Positions 18,946 to 29,441 are shown, counted from the first letter of the stretch. The stretch: 64,000 nucleotides of DNA from Thiomonas sp. FB-6 (GCF_000377645.1 NZ_KB898474.1:106438-170437), one strand, 5' to 3'. Notes: generated by a model from the letters alone, not told the origin. A program made the numbers and translations.

Positions 18946-21057
18946 TCAGCGCAGCAGTTCGACGCTCATGTCCTGCTGGCTGGGCACGCCGGCATCGCGC
19001 ATGCGCTCGGCGCTGGCCGAGAAATAGTCGATGCAGCGCGCCTCGTCCAGCGGCGCGCTGTGGTACCAGCCCTGGAACACGTCGCAACCCATCGCCTCGA
19101 GCGCGCGGCGCTGCTGCACGGTCTCGACGAATTCCGCCACCACCTGCACATCGCGCGCGCGCGCCAGCATCACGATGGTGCGGATGATGTCGGCATTCGT
19201 GGGGTTGTCCAGCAGGTCGCGGGTGAGTGAACCGTCGATCTTGATGGCATGTACTTCGAAGCGCCGCAGGTACAGCAGCGACGAGGATCCCATGCCGAAA
19301 TCGTCGATGGCCAGGCGGACCCCCGTGGCCTCGAGTTCGCCCAGCACGCCATCCACCGCCTGGCCGTCGGGCAGCGCGAGAGTCTCGGTGATTTCCAGTT
19401 CGATCTCCGCGGGGTCCAGGCCGTAGCGATCCAGGCAGCGCTGCAGGTGCCGGGCCAGCAGCGGGTCGGTCAGCTGCAAGGGGGAAAGGTTGACCGCCAT
19501 GGTCAGTCCGCGGTGTCCCGCCTCGTTCCAGCGCGCCTTCGCGGCACAGGCGCGCTCCAGCACCCAGCGCCCCAGGCGCAGCATGTCGCCGCTTTGCTCG
19601 GCCAGGCGCACGATCAGCGCCGGCGGCACGGAACCATGCCGGGGATGGTCCCAGCGCAGCAGCGCCTCGGCCCCGATCGCCCATCCGGCACGGTCGTGCA
19701 TGGGCTGGAAGGCCAGCCAGAGCTGGTCGCCCGCCAGCGCCGCGCGCAGGTCGTCGAGCAGCCCGCGGGCGATCATGCGCGACTGGCCGTGCCAGGCCGA
19801 AGCCGGCAGCTCGCCGCCGAGGATCTCGCGCTTGGCCGACTCGAAGGCCCGTGCGCGAGCCTGGCGCAGGCGCGCGTCGGCGCGCCGCACGAAGGGCAGG
19901 TAGCAGGCGGTGCCCAGCGCGATCTCCAGCACCTGCAGCGCCACCCCGCGCCAGGAACCGGTGAGCAGCCAGCCCGAAAGCAGCGCCGGCGTGGTCCAGA
20001 CGAAGCCCGGATCCTGCATGTGCACCCACCCGCCCTGCACGGCGCCGACCGCGAGCAGGCTCAGCAGCACCGGAACCCCCAGGAAGGGCAGCAGGTACAC
20101 GGGGTTGAGCACCAGCGGCAGGCCGTAGAGCAGGATATCGTTGATGTTGAACAGCGAAGGCAGCAGCGCCAGCTTGGCGATGCCGCGCTGGGCGCGGTCG
20201 CGCGAGCCGATGGCGATGGCCAGCAGCAGGCCGAGCGTGGCGCCGGAGCCGCCGAGCATGACGAATCCGTTGAACATCGGGCGCCACGCCATGGCGGCCG
20301 CATACGCGGCGCCGTCCGGCGCGAACAGATCGCGCGAGGCGTAGGCATCCATCGCCATGCTGCCGTGCAGGCCGACGAACCACAGCAGTTGGTTGATCAG
20401 CGCCGCGGCCACGCTGAGCACCCAGACGCCGGCCTCGCGCGCCTGGGCCCAGGCCACCAGCGGGCCCAGCGGATGCGCGTCCAGCCCCGGCAAGTGCATC
20501 CAGGCCTGCGCGGCCGCGAACATCAGCAGCCCGATCAACACCATGGGCGGACCCAGGCGCAGCGCGTGGTACAGCGAGGCGTCGGTGTCGTAGGGCAGGC
20601 GCACCAGGTCCATCAGGCGCCAGCGCTCGGCCAGGTGCAGCAATTCCGAGGTGGCCACGCCCACGGCCAGGCCCATGAGCATGCTGCCGAAGCCGAAGTT
20701 CACGGCGCCGTCGTTCACCACGGCCGACACCACGACGAAATTCACCACCGCGCAGACGGCCACCATCAGGGGCGGCTGGCGTCCGCCCAGGCCCGCGGGC
20801 ACCGGAAGGCGGTAGGCCAGCTGCACCGCGGTCACCGCGCACAGCGCGATGCCGAAAATGCCCAGGAAGGCCAGGTTGGCGTGGTCGAGGTGCTGGTGCC
20901 AGCCGGCGCCGAAGGCGCGGCTCATGGCCTGCTGGTAGGCGGCCAGCGGAAAGGAGCCCGCCAGCACCGCGAGCACGCGCAGGAAGGTCAGCGGAAGCAG
21001 CGCGACGAAGCCGTCGCGGGCCGCCATCAGCCAGGCATGCGCGCGCTGCAAGACCAT
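18946..21057 (-). CDS. PTS EIIC (lactose/chitobiose type)-EAL fusion protein
   Basis: A 703-residue protein joining a sugar-permease domain to a cyclic-di-GMP phosphodiesterase domain. Residues about 10-395 follow the EIIC lactose/cellobiose family: LLWFVGLHG (228-231), GGSGATLGL (269-277) and FNINDILLYGLPLVLNP (303-319). The family's NINEP site is NINDI here, so the key Glu is Asp. Residues about 430-680 are an EAL domain with EALLRW (464), VNLSP, EITET, IDDFGMGSSSL, KIDGS and VVAEFVE; the usual VAEGVE Gly is Phe. No EIIA or EIIB is fused or nearby, so the EIIC part may sense rather than import sugar. The start is uncertain: ATG at 21057, or GTG at 21075 or 21108. Confidence 0.85.
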   Translation of the reverse strand: MVLQRAHAWLMAARDGFVALLPLTFLRVLAVLAGSFPLAAYQQAMSRAFGAGWHQHLDHANLAFLGIFGIALCAVTAVQLAYRLPVPAGLGGRQPPLMVAVCAVVNFVVVSAVVNDGAVNFGFGSMLMGLAVGVATSELLHLAERWRLMDLVRLPYDTDASLYHALRLGPPMVLIGLLMFAAAQAWMHLPGLDAHPLGPLVAWAQAREAGVWVLSVAAALINQLLWFVGLHGSMAMDAYASRDLFAPDGAAYAAAMAWRPMFNGFVMLGGSGATLGLLLAIAIGSRDRAQRGIAKLALLPSLFNINDILLYGLPLVLNPVYLLPFLGVPVLLSLLAVGAVQGGWVHMQDPGFVWTTPALLSGWLLTGSWRGVALQVLEIALGTACYLPFVRRADARLRQARARAFESAKREILGGELPASAWHGQSRMIARGLLDDLRAALAGDQLWLAFQPMHDRAGWAIGAEALLRWDHPRHGSVPPALIVRLAEQSGDMLRLGRWVLERACAAKARWNEAGHRGLTMAVNLSPLQLTDPLLARHLQRCLDRYGLDPAEIELEITETLALPDGQAVDGVLGELEATGVRLAIDDFGMGSSSLLYLRRFEVHAIKIDGSLTRDLLDNPTNADIIRTIVMLARARDVQVVAEFVETVQQRRALEAMGCDVFQGWYHSAPLDEARCIDYFSASAERMRDAGVPSQQDMSVELLR

Positions 21058-21429
21058 GGAGTCGTCTGAAGAAATCACACGGCCGCCCCAGGATGGCCGG
21101 ACCCCCACGGAGGGCGGGCGGGGCGCAGCCCGGCCCTGGGGGCGCTCTGGGCGAGATCTGCGACCCGGTACGGGTCAACCCGGTTGGCGCGGCGGCTTCG
21201 GTACATCCGTCCATTGTGAAGCAATCGGCGCGATGCCGGAAGTGGAGCGGCCTTGCCGTCCGAGCCGCGTTCCGCAAGGGGCCGGCCGAGATTTCGTGAA
21301 TTCCGTGCACTCTCATGCGATGATTTCGCGCAAAATGGCACAAGCCTTGCGGATGTTTCGCGCCGCTGCCCGGCCACGCCGGCGGGTGTCGTTTTCCCAT
21401 GTTGTTGCGAATCCACGCGGGAGATTTCG
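21058..21429. promoter_or_regulatory. Divergent intergenic region between two EAL-protein genes
   Basis: This 372-bp stretch holds no convincing gene. It contains a perfect palindrome GACCCG-GTA-CGGGTC at 21162-21176, about 105 bp upstream of the EIIC-EAL start. The right part (about 21290-21350) is less GC-rich (TTTCGTGAATTCC, CATGCGATGATTTCGCGCAAAATGG) and probably holds the promoter for the large GAF/GGDEF/EAL gene. No clear -35/-10 pair stood out. Confidence 0.4.
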
Positions 21430-24400
21430 ATGAACTCGCCGCAGCACCAGCATCGCCACCCTGCCTGGCTGGCGGCGCCGCGGCCCGAGCGCGAGGCCGA
21501 GCGCCTGCAGGCGCTCGAGCGCCTGGGCGTGCTGGACACCCCGCCCGAGCCCCTGTTCGACCAGCTCGCGGCCTGCGCCGCCCGTGTGCTGGAGGCGCCG
21601 GTGGCGGCCATCTCGCTGATCGACTCCCGGCGCCAGTGGTTCAAGGCCCTGGCGGGCTCGCAGGCCGCCGGGTGGCCGCGCGAGACCCCGCGCGAGGTCT
21701 CGCTGTGCGGGCACGCCATCACGGGCGAGGGCCTGTTCGAGGTGCCCGACGCCAGCGCCGATCCACGCTTCGCCGCCAACCCGCTGGTCACGGGCGAGCC
21801 CGGACTGCGCTTTTACGCGGGCGTACCCCTGCGCGGCAGCGAGGGCCTGGCCGTGGGCACCTTGTGCATACTGGACTTCCGGCCCCGGCGCCTGTCGGCG
21901 TCGCAGCGCGAGATGCTGCAGGCGCTGGCCGAGCAGGCCGGCCATGCGCTGGAGGCGCGGCTGGCGGCCCGCCAGCTCGAACTGGTGCGCCGCCAGCTGC
22001 AACGCGCGGCCGACTTCAACGCCATGCTCGCGCAGGCTTCCCAGGCCATCGCCGTGGCGAGCGAGCAAGGCGCGCTGCTGCAGTCCATCTGCGACATCGC
22101 GGTGCGCCGCGGCGGCCTGGCGCTGGCCTACGTGGCCCGGCCCGGCGCCGACGGATGCTTCGGATTCCCGGCGCGCGCCGGAGCCGACGCGCATCTGGCC
22201 CAGCTGCGCCTGCGCGTGGAACCACGCAACGACGAGGAGCTCAGCCCCGCCGCCTGGGTGTGGCGCAACGCCCGCGCGCACTACACCTCCTGGGAGCCCG
22301 ACCAGGACGTGCTGCGCTCGTGGCAATCCCGCTCGCATCGGCACGGGCTGAAGTCGAACGCCACCGTGCCGATCCTGCGCTCGGGCCGGGTCTGGGGGGT
22401 GCTGGCGGCGCTGCACGCCGAGGCCGACGCCTTCGATGCGGAATTGCAGCAGCTGATGGTCGAGCTGGCGGCCAACATCGCGCGCGGGCTGGACCGCCTG
22501 GACACGCAGCATCGCGAGCGCGAACTCGCGGGCATCCAGCGCACCCTGCTCGACAACACGCTGGCGGGCATCGTCATGGTGCGCGACCGCATGGTGCTCA
22601 GCGCCAACCAGCGTTTCGCCCAGATGCTGGGCTACGACGGTCCCGCCAGCGTGGAGGGCCAGCCGGGACGCCGCTTCTTCGCCGACGACGCGGAATACGA
22701 GCGCGTGGGGCGCCTGTACGCGCAGGCCGGCATCCAGCGCCCCATCTCGGTCATGGACGTGCGCCTGCTGCGCAGCGACGGCCAGGAAGTGCTGTGCGAC
22801 GGCTCCCTGGGCCTGCCCGCCGACGGCGACGGCACCATGTTCGTATGGACCGTGCAGGACGTCACCGAGCGCTCACGCCTGCAGCGGCGCCTGCGCTACG
22901 AGGCCCTGCACGATCCGCTGAGCGCGCTGCCCAACCGCCGCGCCCTGGAGCAGCACCTGCCGGGCGCGCTGGAGCGCGCGCGCCGGCGCCAGGCCGGACT
23001 CGCCGTGGGCATTCTGGACCTGGACGACTTCAAGCCGGTCAACGACCTCTACGGGCACGAGGCGGGCGACCTGCTGCTGCGCGAGTTCGCCGCGCGCATG
23101 CGCGGCCTGTTGCGCGAATCGGACTTCCTCGCCCGGCTGGGCGGCGACGAGTTCGTCGTGGTCATCGAGGACCTGAGCGAGGCGGCCCTTCTGCGCGAGC
23201 TCGACGCCGTGATGCGGCGCCTGCACACCGCGGTGGAACGCGGCTTCACGCTGGCCTCCGGGGCGCAGGCCGGCGTGGGCATGACCATGGGCCTGGCCGT
23301 GTATCCGGCCGACGGGGCCGACGCCGATTCGCTGCTGCGCAAGGCCGACGCCGCGCTGTACCAGGCCAAGGCGCGCAAGGCCGATCGCGTGCGCTGGTGG
23401 CAGCTGGGCGCGCGCTCCGCGGGCGACGAGACGCAGGAGCTGCGCGCCGACCCCTACGGGCCGCGCGCCTGCGCCCTGCTCGGCGAGCTGGCGGGCCCGC
23501 TGGCGCAGGCGGTGGACGGCTTTCTGCAGGACTTCTACGCACAGGTCGGGCGCGACGACGACGCCGCGCCCATGGTGGAGCTGCTGTCGGGGCAGGAGCT
23601 CGACGCCATCCGCGACGTGCACGCCCGGCACCTGCGCCAGCTGCTGGATCCGGCGCGCGCGCGCGGGGAGCTGGCGCAGCGCTCCGAGCGCGTGGGGGTC
23701 AAACAGGCGCTGATGGGCATCGAGCCGAGCCTGCTGGTGCGCCCGATGGCCGCCTTCCGCCAGCACGTGGTCGAGGGCCTGGGCGCCGGGCGCATCCCGG
23801 CGGCCACGCGGCGCGAGATCCTGCGGGTCATCGAGGACCGGCTGCAGGAGGACCTGCAGCACGAGCTGCGCGGCATGTCCGCCACCGTGCGCGCCTGGCA
23901 GAACGTGCTGATCGGCCACACCGTGCCCGCCGGCGCGCTGTGGCGCGACGCCTTGCGCGACCTCATCGGCCCCATCGGCGCGCTGCCCGGTGTCGTCGCC
24001 TGCGAGGTGCTGCGTCCGAACGCAAGCAATGAATTCGCCGTGGAGGCCGCCAGCGGGCCCTGCGCGGACGAGGTCTCGGCCATCCTGGCCGACGCGCGCT
24101 TCACGGCGCGCCTGGACCCGGGCGAGGCCACCGGCAGGGGGCCCATCGCGCTGGCCTGGCGCGGTGCCGCCGTCCAGCGCGTCGCCTCCTATGCGCGCGA
24201 CGAACGTGTCGCCCAGTGGCGCACGCCGATGCTGGCGCTGGGCGTGCGCAGCGCGGCCACGCTGGCCGTGCTGGACACGCAGGGCAAGCCGAGTTTCGTG
24301 CTGGTCATCTACGGCGCCTATCCCCACCAGTTCGAGTCGGCCTGGATGCAACAGACCGTCAAGGCCCTGCAGCAGCACGCCGGACGGGTGTGGCAGGCCA

Positions 24401-25446
24401 GCCGCGTGCCCCTGCCCGGCGGCATCATTCCCCAGGACGCGGCCAACGCCTGCCGCGAGAGTCTGTTCAGCAACGGCCTGCGCATGTACGTGCAGCCGGT
24501 GGTCAACCTGCTCGACGGACGCTGCGACAAGGTCGAGGCGCTGGCGCGCCTGCTGATGCCCGACGGACGCGTGCTCGCGCCGGGTGCCTTCCTGCCCATC
24601 CTCGGCGACGCCGAACTCGACCACCTGTTCCGCAGCGGGCTGGAGCAGGTCTGCGCCCAGTTGCGGGCCTGGGACGGCGAGGGCATGCGCATGGGCGCGG
24701 CGCTGAACCTGGCGCCCTCCACGTTGCTCGACCCCCAATGTCCTCAATGGGTGCGCGAGGCCCTGCAGCGCCATGGCATCGAGGCCTCGCGCCTGAGCCT
24801 GGAGCTCCTCGAGTCGCAGGCGCTGGACAGCGCCGCGCAGACCCGCGCCATCGATGCGCTTCGCGCCATCGGCGTCGGCCTGTCGATGGACGACCTCGGG
24901 GCCGGCTACAGCAGCCTGCAGCGCCTGTCGGTGCTGCCCTTCGACACCATCAAGATCGACCAGGGCCTGATCTCCTCGCTGCGCAGCCTGCCGCTGCAGA
25001 CCTTCGGGGTCATCCGCTCCATCGTGCAGCTCGCCAACGACCTGCGCCGCACGGTGATCGTCGAGGGCGTGGAGGACCAGGGCATCCAGGAGGTGGTGCG
25101 CATCCTCGGCGCGCGCTGGGCGCAGGGCTATGCCTTCACCCGGCCGATGCCGGCCGGGTCCTTCGCGCGCTGGCGCGCGGAGTTCGCGCTGCCCCGGCGC
25201 GGCCAGGCCGTGTCGACCTACCTCGGAGCGCTGGCGCATCACTGGCTGCTGGCGCCCGGGCGCAGGCATCCCGCGCGGCGCGGGGCGCGCGCCGCCATGC
25301 TGGAGTTCCTGCGCCAGACCGGCGAACACTCCAGCGAGATCTACCGCTACTACGAGCAGGCCGTGCCTGCGCAGGCACGCGCGCGCCACGCGCTGCACGA
25401 GCGCCACGGCGAATGGCTGCTCGAGCGCCTGGGATCCGGCACCTGA
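21430..25446 (+). CDS. Multidomain GAF-GAF-PAS-GGDEF-globin-GAF-EAL cyclic-di-GMP enzyme
   Basis: A 1338-residue cytoplasmic signalling protein. Order by residue: GAF about 30-180, GAF 195-355, PAS 370-480, GGDEF 485-655 (GGDEF 571-575; inhibition site RESD 562-565), a globin-sensor-like helical domain 670-825, GAF 835-990, EAL 1005-1250 (EAL 1036-1038; MDDLGAGYSS; KID; VEGVED), and a tail 1255-1335. In the globin-like part, H734 in ARHLRQLL aligns with the proximal heme His of globin-coupled sensors, followed by VGVKQALMGIEP, like their VGxxHxxxGI stretch. Both catalytic domains look intact. From the globin on it is a paralogue of the protein at 58564-60606. The ATG at 21430 follows GGGAG. 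Oxygen or redox control of cyclic di-GMP is inferred. Confidence 0.85.
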   Translation: MNSPQHQHRHPAWLAAPRPEREAERLQALERLGVLDTPPEPLFDQLAACAARVLEAPVAAISLIDSRRQWFKALAGSQAAGWPRETPREVSLCGHAITGEGLFEVPDASADPRFAANPLVTGEPGLRFYAGVPLRGSEGLAVGTLCILDFRPRRLSASQREMLQALAEQAGHALEARLAARQLELVRRQLQRAADFNAMLAQASQAIAVASEQGALLQSICDIAVRRGGLALAYVARPGADGCFGFPARAGADAHLAQLRLRVEPRNDEELSPAAWVWRNARAHYTSWEPDQDVLRSWQSRSHRHGLKSNATVPILRSGRVWGVLAALHAEADAFDAELQQLMVELAANIARGLDRLDTQHRERELAGIQRTLLDNTLAGIVMVRDRMVLSANQRFAQMLGYDGPASVEGQPGRRFFADDAEYERVGRLYAQAGIQRPISVMDVRLLRSDGQEVLCDGSLGLPADGDGTMFVWTVQDVTERSRLQRRLRYEALHDPLSALPNRRALEQHLPGALERARRRQAGLAVGILDLDDFKPVNDLYGHEAGDLLLREFAARMRGLLRESDFLARLGGDEFVVVIEDLSEAALLRELDAVMRRLHTAVERGFTLASGAQAGVGMTMGLAVYPADGADADSLLRKADAALYQAKARKADRVRWWQLGARSAGDETQELRADPYGPRACALLGELAGPLAQAVDGFLQDFYAQVGRDDDAAPMVELLSGQELDAIRDVHARHLRQLLDPARARGELAQRSERVGVKQALMGIEPSLLVRPMAAFRQHVVEGLGAGRIPAATRREILRVIEDRLQEDLQHELRGMSATVRAWQNVLIGHTVPAGALWRDALRDLIGPIGALPGVVACEVLRPNASNEFAVEAASGPCADEVSAILADARFTARLDPGEATGRGPIALAWRGAAVQRVASYARDERVAQWRTPMLALGVRSAATLAVLDTQGKPSFVLVIYGAYPHQFESAWMQQTVKALQQHAGRVWQASRVPLPGGIIPQDAANACRESLFSNGLRMYVQPVVNLLDGRCDKVEALARLLMPDGRVLAPGAFLPILGDAELDHLFRSGLEQVCAQLRAWDGEGMRMGAALNLAPSTLLDPQCPQWVREALQRHGIEASRLSLELLESQALDSAAQTRAIDALRAIGVGLSMDDLGAGYSSLQRLSVLPFDTIKIDQGLISSLRSLPLQTFGVIRSIVQLANDLRRTVIVEGVEDQGIQEVVRILGARWAQGYAFTRPMPAGSFARWRAEFALPRRGQAVSTYLGALAHHWLLAPGRRHPARRGARAAMLEFLRQTGEHSSEIYRYYEQAVPAQARARHALHERHGEWLLERLGSGT

Positions 25447-25470
25447 GCACCCCACGCCTCGGCCCTGCGG

Positions 25471-25568
25471 GTGAGGCCCCAGGCCTGCCCACTCGGCGTT
25501 GCAGGTCTTCGCCGGGTGCCCAACCCGGCTGTGCCCTGCGCCTTGATTGGGCAGGCCTGGGGCCTCAC
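25471..25568. repeat. Long nested inverted repeat after the large GGDEF/EAL gene
   Basis: A perfect 21-bp inverted repeat (25471-25491 and 25548-25568) encloses 56 bp that fold further: GCAGG/CCTGC (25501-25505, 25535-25539) around GCCGGGT/ACCCGGC (25511-25517, 25523-25529). Short outer arms GCACCCC (25447-25453) and GGGGTGC (25571-25577) also match. It begins right after the stop at 25446. It could be a terminator, a structured small RNA or an extragenic palindromic repeat. No T-run follows. Confidence 0.7.
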
Positions 25569-25663
25569 GGGGGGTGCCATTTCCCTGACGCAGTGGACTA
25601 GCATGTGCCGCATGCGGGCCCCGCGCGCATGCGCCGGCGCCCTTGCGCACCCTGGAGAATGCG

Positions 25664-26524
<861 letters not shown>

Positions 26525-26552
26525 AGCGGGCGCGGCCGCGGCGCCGCGGGCG

Positions 26553-27560
26553 TCAGCGTGCCGGGCGCGCGCCGGCGGGCTCCGGCGCATCCGGCGCCAG
26601 GTCCATGGCGCGGCGGAACATCTCCAGGTCCACGTTGCCGCCGCTCAGCGACAGCGCCACGCGCTTGCCCGCCAGGCGCTCGCGCTGCGCCAGCGCCGCC
26701 GCCAGCGCGGCGGCCCCGGCCCCCTCGGCGATGTTGTGCGTGGCCGTGTAGTACAGGCGCATCGCGCGCAGCACCTGCTCGTCGTCCACGCGCACGATCT
26801 CGTCCACCTGCTCCCAGATGATGTCCAGCGCCTGCGCATCGGGCACGCGGCAGGCCATGCCGTCGGCCACCTCGGTCAAGGCCGGGGCATCGACCGCGCG
26901 GTGCTGCTCGAAGGACAGCGCGTAGGCCTCGGCGCAGCTGGAGACCACGCCGACGATGCGCGGCCGCGCGCCCAGCGCCGCGCGCGCGGCCGCCGCCGCG
27001 CAGATGCCCGAGCCCAGGCCGATGGGCACGTACAGCAGGTCCAGGTCCGGCACGGCTTGCAGCAACTCCGCCCAGCCCGTGGCCACGCCCAGCACCAGGT
27101 CCGCGTGGAAGGAGGCAATCGCGTGCAGGCCGCGCTCGGCTCCGAGCCGGAGTGCATGCTCCCGCGCCTCCTGGAAATCCTCGCCGTGCTCCAGCAACTC
27201 CACGCCCAGCGCGCGCATCGCGGCGTTCTTCTCGCGGCTGTTGCCGTGGGGCACGACGATGGTGGCCGCCAGACCATGGCGCCGCGCCGCGAAGCCGATG
27301 CTCTGGCCGTGGTTGCCGCGCGTGGCCGAGATCACGCCCGCGCAACCGGGCTCGCGCCGGCGCAGACCGTCCACGTACACCAGGCCCCCGCGCACCTTGA
27401 AGGCGCCCGTGGGGGTGTGGTTCTCGTGCTTGACCCAGACCTGCGTTCCCAGGGCCTCGCACAGCAGGGGCCAGGCGTACTGCGGGGTGGGCGGCATCAC
27501 GCGATAGACCAGCTCGGCGGCGTCGCGGATGCGGGACAGGCGGGAAATCTCTTCGAACAT
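26553..27560 (-). CDS. PLP-dependent threonine dehydratase-like enzyme
   Basis: A 335-residue fold-type II PLP enzyme. The PLP Lys is in TPTGAFKVRGG, the asparagine loop is ATRGNHGQS, and the C-terminal LSLSGGNVDLEMF is conserved. The phosphate loop reads IGLGSGI instead of the usual GGGG. No ACT domain is present. GGAG is 6 nt before the ATG at 27560. It may deaminate threonine, serine or a hydroxylated amino acid. It is only distantly similar to the enzyme at 13680-14642, so not a recent duplicate. It is divergent from the nitroreductase gene across 274 bp that hold no clear gene. Confidence 0.85.
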   Translation of the reverse strand: MFEEISRLSRIRDAAELVYRVMPPTPQYAWPLLCEALGTQVWVKHENHTPTGAFKVRGGLVYVDGLRRREPGCAGVISATRGNHGQSIGFAARRHGLAATIVVPHGNSREKNAAMRALGVELLEHGEDFQEAREHALRLGAERGLHAIASFHADLVLGVATGWAELLQAVPDLDLLYVPIGLGSGICAAAAARAALGARPRIVGVVSSCAEAYALSFEQHRAVDAPALTEVADGMACRVPDAQALDIIWEQVDEIVRVDDEQVLRAMRLYYTATHNIAEGAGAAALAAALAQRERLAGKRVALSLSGGNVDLEMFRRAMDLAPDAPEPAGARPAR

Positions 27561-27834
27561 CGGGGGCTCCGTTTCGCCGGGCTCGGGACGGGGCGCGGCC
27601 CCCGGCCCGCGCGCGCGAGCGCCGTGCCGCCCGCGCGCCCCGAGACCGCCGTGCCTGGACAGTAGCGCGTAGGGTACGACAGCGCCGGCGCGGCACCGCG
27701 GCTTGACCCAGCGCAGCTTCGCGGCGGCCGGCGCGGCGCCGCGGGCGGTACGCACGCGGATACTTCGCAGGCGGGTCGGCGTGTCGAGCCGGCTGCGCGG
27801 CGGCACGGCGCGCGCCGACCCGGGAGCAGGAACC

Positions 27835-28383
27835 ATGGAACTTCTCGAGGCCATCCACCAGCGTCGCGCCGTGCGCGACTACCTTCCCGAGGCGCCCGAC
27901 GACGCCACGCTCGGCGCGTTGATCCACGCGGCGGTGCAGGCGCCCAGCGCGGTCGACACCCAGCCCTGGCGCTTCGTGGTCGTGCGCCAGCGCGCCATGC
28001 TCGACCGCATCGCGCGCGAAGCCAAGGCCTGGCGCCTGCGCACGGAGTCCTCCACCGAGCTGCGCGCGCACCTGGAGAATCCGGGCTTCCACATCTTCTA
28101 CAACGCCCCCGCGCTGGTGCTGATCGCCGCCGAGCATGCATCCCCGTGGGTGATCGAGGATTGCTCGCTGGCGGCACAGAACCTGATGCTGGCCGCCTGC
28201 GACAAGGGCCTGGGCACATGCTGGATCGGCTTCGCGCAGGACTACCTGCGCAGCGCCGAGGGCAAGGAGTTGCTGGGCCTCCCGGCGGCCTGGGTTCCGG
28301 TGGCGCCGATCATCGTCGGCCGGCCGCGTGCGCTGCCGCCGCCGCACCCGCGGCACGAGCCGCAGGTGCGCTGGATCGACTGA
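27835..28383 (+). CDS. Nitroreductase-family flavoprotein
   Basis: A 182-residue FMN-dependent oxidoreductase. The N-terminal RRAVRDYLPEAPDD, then APSAVDTQPWRFVVV and the C-terminal APIIVGRPR match the nitroreductase family, whose members reduce nitro groups, quinones or enones with NAD(P)H as dimers. GGGAGCAGGA precedes the ATG at 27835. It is slightly short, as in the small single-domain subgroup. It faces the AraC-type regulator gene tail to tail (24 bp). The substrate is unknown. Confidence 0.9.
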   Translation: MELLEAIHQRRAVRDYLPEAPDDATLGALIHAAVQAPSAVDTQPWRFVVVRQRAMLDRIAREAKAWRLRTESSTELRAHLENPGFHIFYNAPALVLIAAEHASPWVIEDCSLAAQNLMLAACDKGLGTCWIGFAQDYLRSAEGKELLGLPAAWVPVAPIIVGRPRALPPPHPRHEPQVRWID

Positions 28384-28407
28384 GCGGCGTCGCCCGGGCC
28401 GATCCCT

Positions 28408-29349
28408 TCAGGCAGCGGCGCGGCGCCTGGCCGTCGACGGCGGCGCGCCGGTGACGCGCTGGAAACTGCGGCGCATGCGCTCGGGGTTGCCGAAGCCGCA
28501 TTGCGCGGCCACCCGCTGCACCGAATCCGCACCGCTTTCCAGCGCCGCCTTCGCGGCCTCCACGCGCAGCGCCTCGACGGCGCGCGCCGGCGGCAGGCCC
28601 ACCTCGGCATGGAACAGGCGGGAGAACTGCCTGGGGCTGAGGTGCGCGCGCTCGGCCAGGTCTTCCACGGCCAGGCGCTCGCGCAGGTGGGCGCGCACGA
28701 AGGCCAGCAACTCGGCGAAGCGTCCGCCCGGCGTGCTCATGTCCAGCAGCGCCGAGAACTGCGACTGGCCGCCCGGGCGGCGGTAATAGAACACCAGCTG
28801 CTGCGCGGTGCGGCGCGCCACCTGCTCGCCCAGGTCCTCGGCGATCAGCGCCAGCGCCAGGTCGATGCCCGCGCTGATGCCGGCGGCGGTCCACACCCGG
28901 CCCTGCCGGATGTAGATGCGGTCCGCTTCCAGGCGCACCTGGGGAAAGCGCTGCACGAAGTCCCGGCTGCGGCTCCAGTGGGTGGTGGCCCGCAGCCCGT
29001 CCAGCAGCCCGCTGTGCGCCAGCAGGTAGGCGCCGGAGCACACGCTGGCCACGCGCTGCGCGCGCGCGGCGAGGCTGCGCACGACGCGCCGCGTGGCCTC
29101 GCAGGCCGCCGCCGCCTCCACCCCGTCGCCGCCGGCCACCAGCAGCGTGTGCACGCCGCGCAGGCCGCGCGCGCCGCGCGCCTGCAGCAGCGCGCCCGAG
29201 GAACTGCGCACCAGGCCGGGCTGCAGCGCCACCGGCTGCAGGGTATAGCTGCCGGGCACGTAGCGCTCGGCGATCTCGAAGGCGGCGATGGGGCCGGTGG
29301 CGTCGAGGATCTGGAAATCCGGGAACAGCAGCACGGCGATCTTGCGCAT
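28408..29349 (-). CDS. GATase1-like/AraC-family transcriptional regulator
   Basis: A 313-residue regulator. Residues about 1-185 have a DJ-1/PfpI-type fold (IAVLLFPDFQILDATGP, then VASVCSGAYLLAHSGLL with the elbow Cys), used in this class for ligand sensing. Residues about 210-310 are two AraC helix-turn-helices (LAERAHLSPRQFSRLF and AAQCGFGNPERMRRSF). It is divergent from a DJ-1/PfpI enzyme gene 92 bp away, the usual arrangement for a regulator and its target. The start is uncertain between ATG 29349 and GTG 29370. Confidence 0.9.
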   Translation of the reverse strand: MRKIAVLLFPDFQILDATGPIAAFEIAERYVPGSYTLQPVALQPGLVRSSSGALLQARGARGLRGVHTLLVAGGDGVEAAAACEATRRVVRSLAARAQRVASVCSGAYLLAHSGLLDGLRATTHWSRSRDFVQRFPQVRLEADRIYIRQGRVWTAAGISAGIDLALALIAEDLGEQVARRTAQQLVFYYRRPGGQSQFSALLDMSTPGGRFAELLAFVRAHLRERLAVEDLAERAHLSPRQFSRLFHAEVGLPPARAVEALRVEAAKAALESGADSVQRVAAQCGFGNPERMRRSFQRVTGAPPSTARRRAAA

Positions 29350-29441
29350 GGCAGAAAAGGTGGGTTCCACGTCCTTTGCGTCAGGCCATTATGCGGCGAA
29401 CATGAGCCTGTCGCACGCTCGTTGCATCCCAGGAGACCCCC

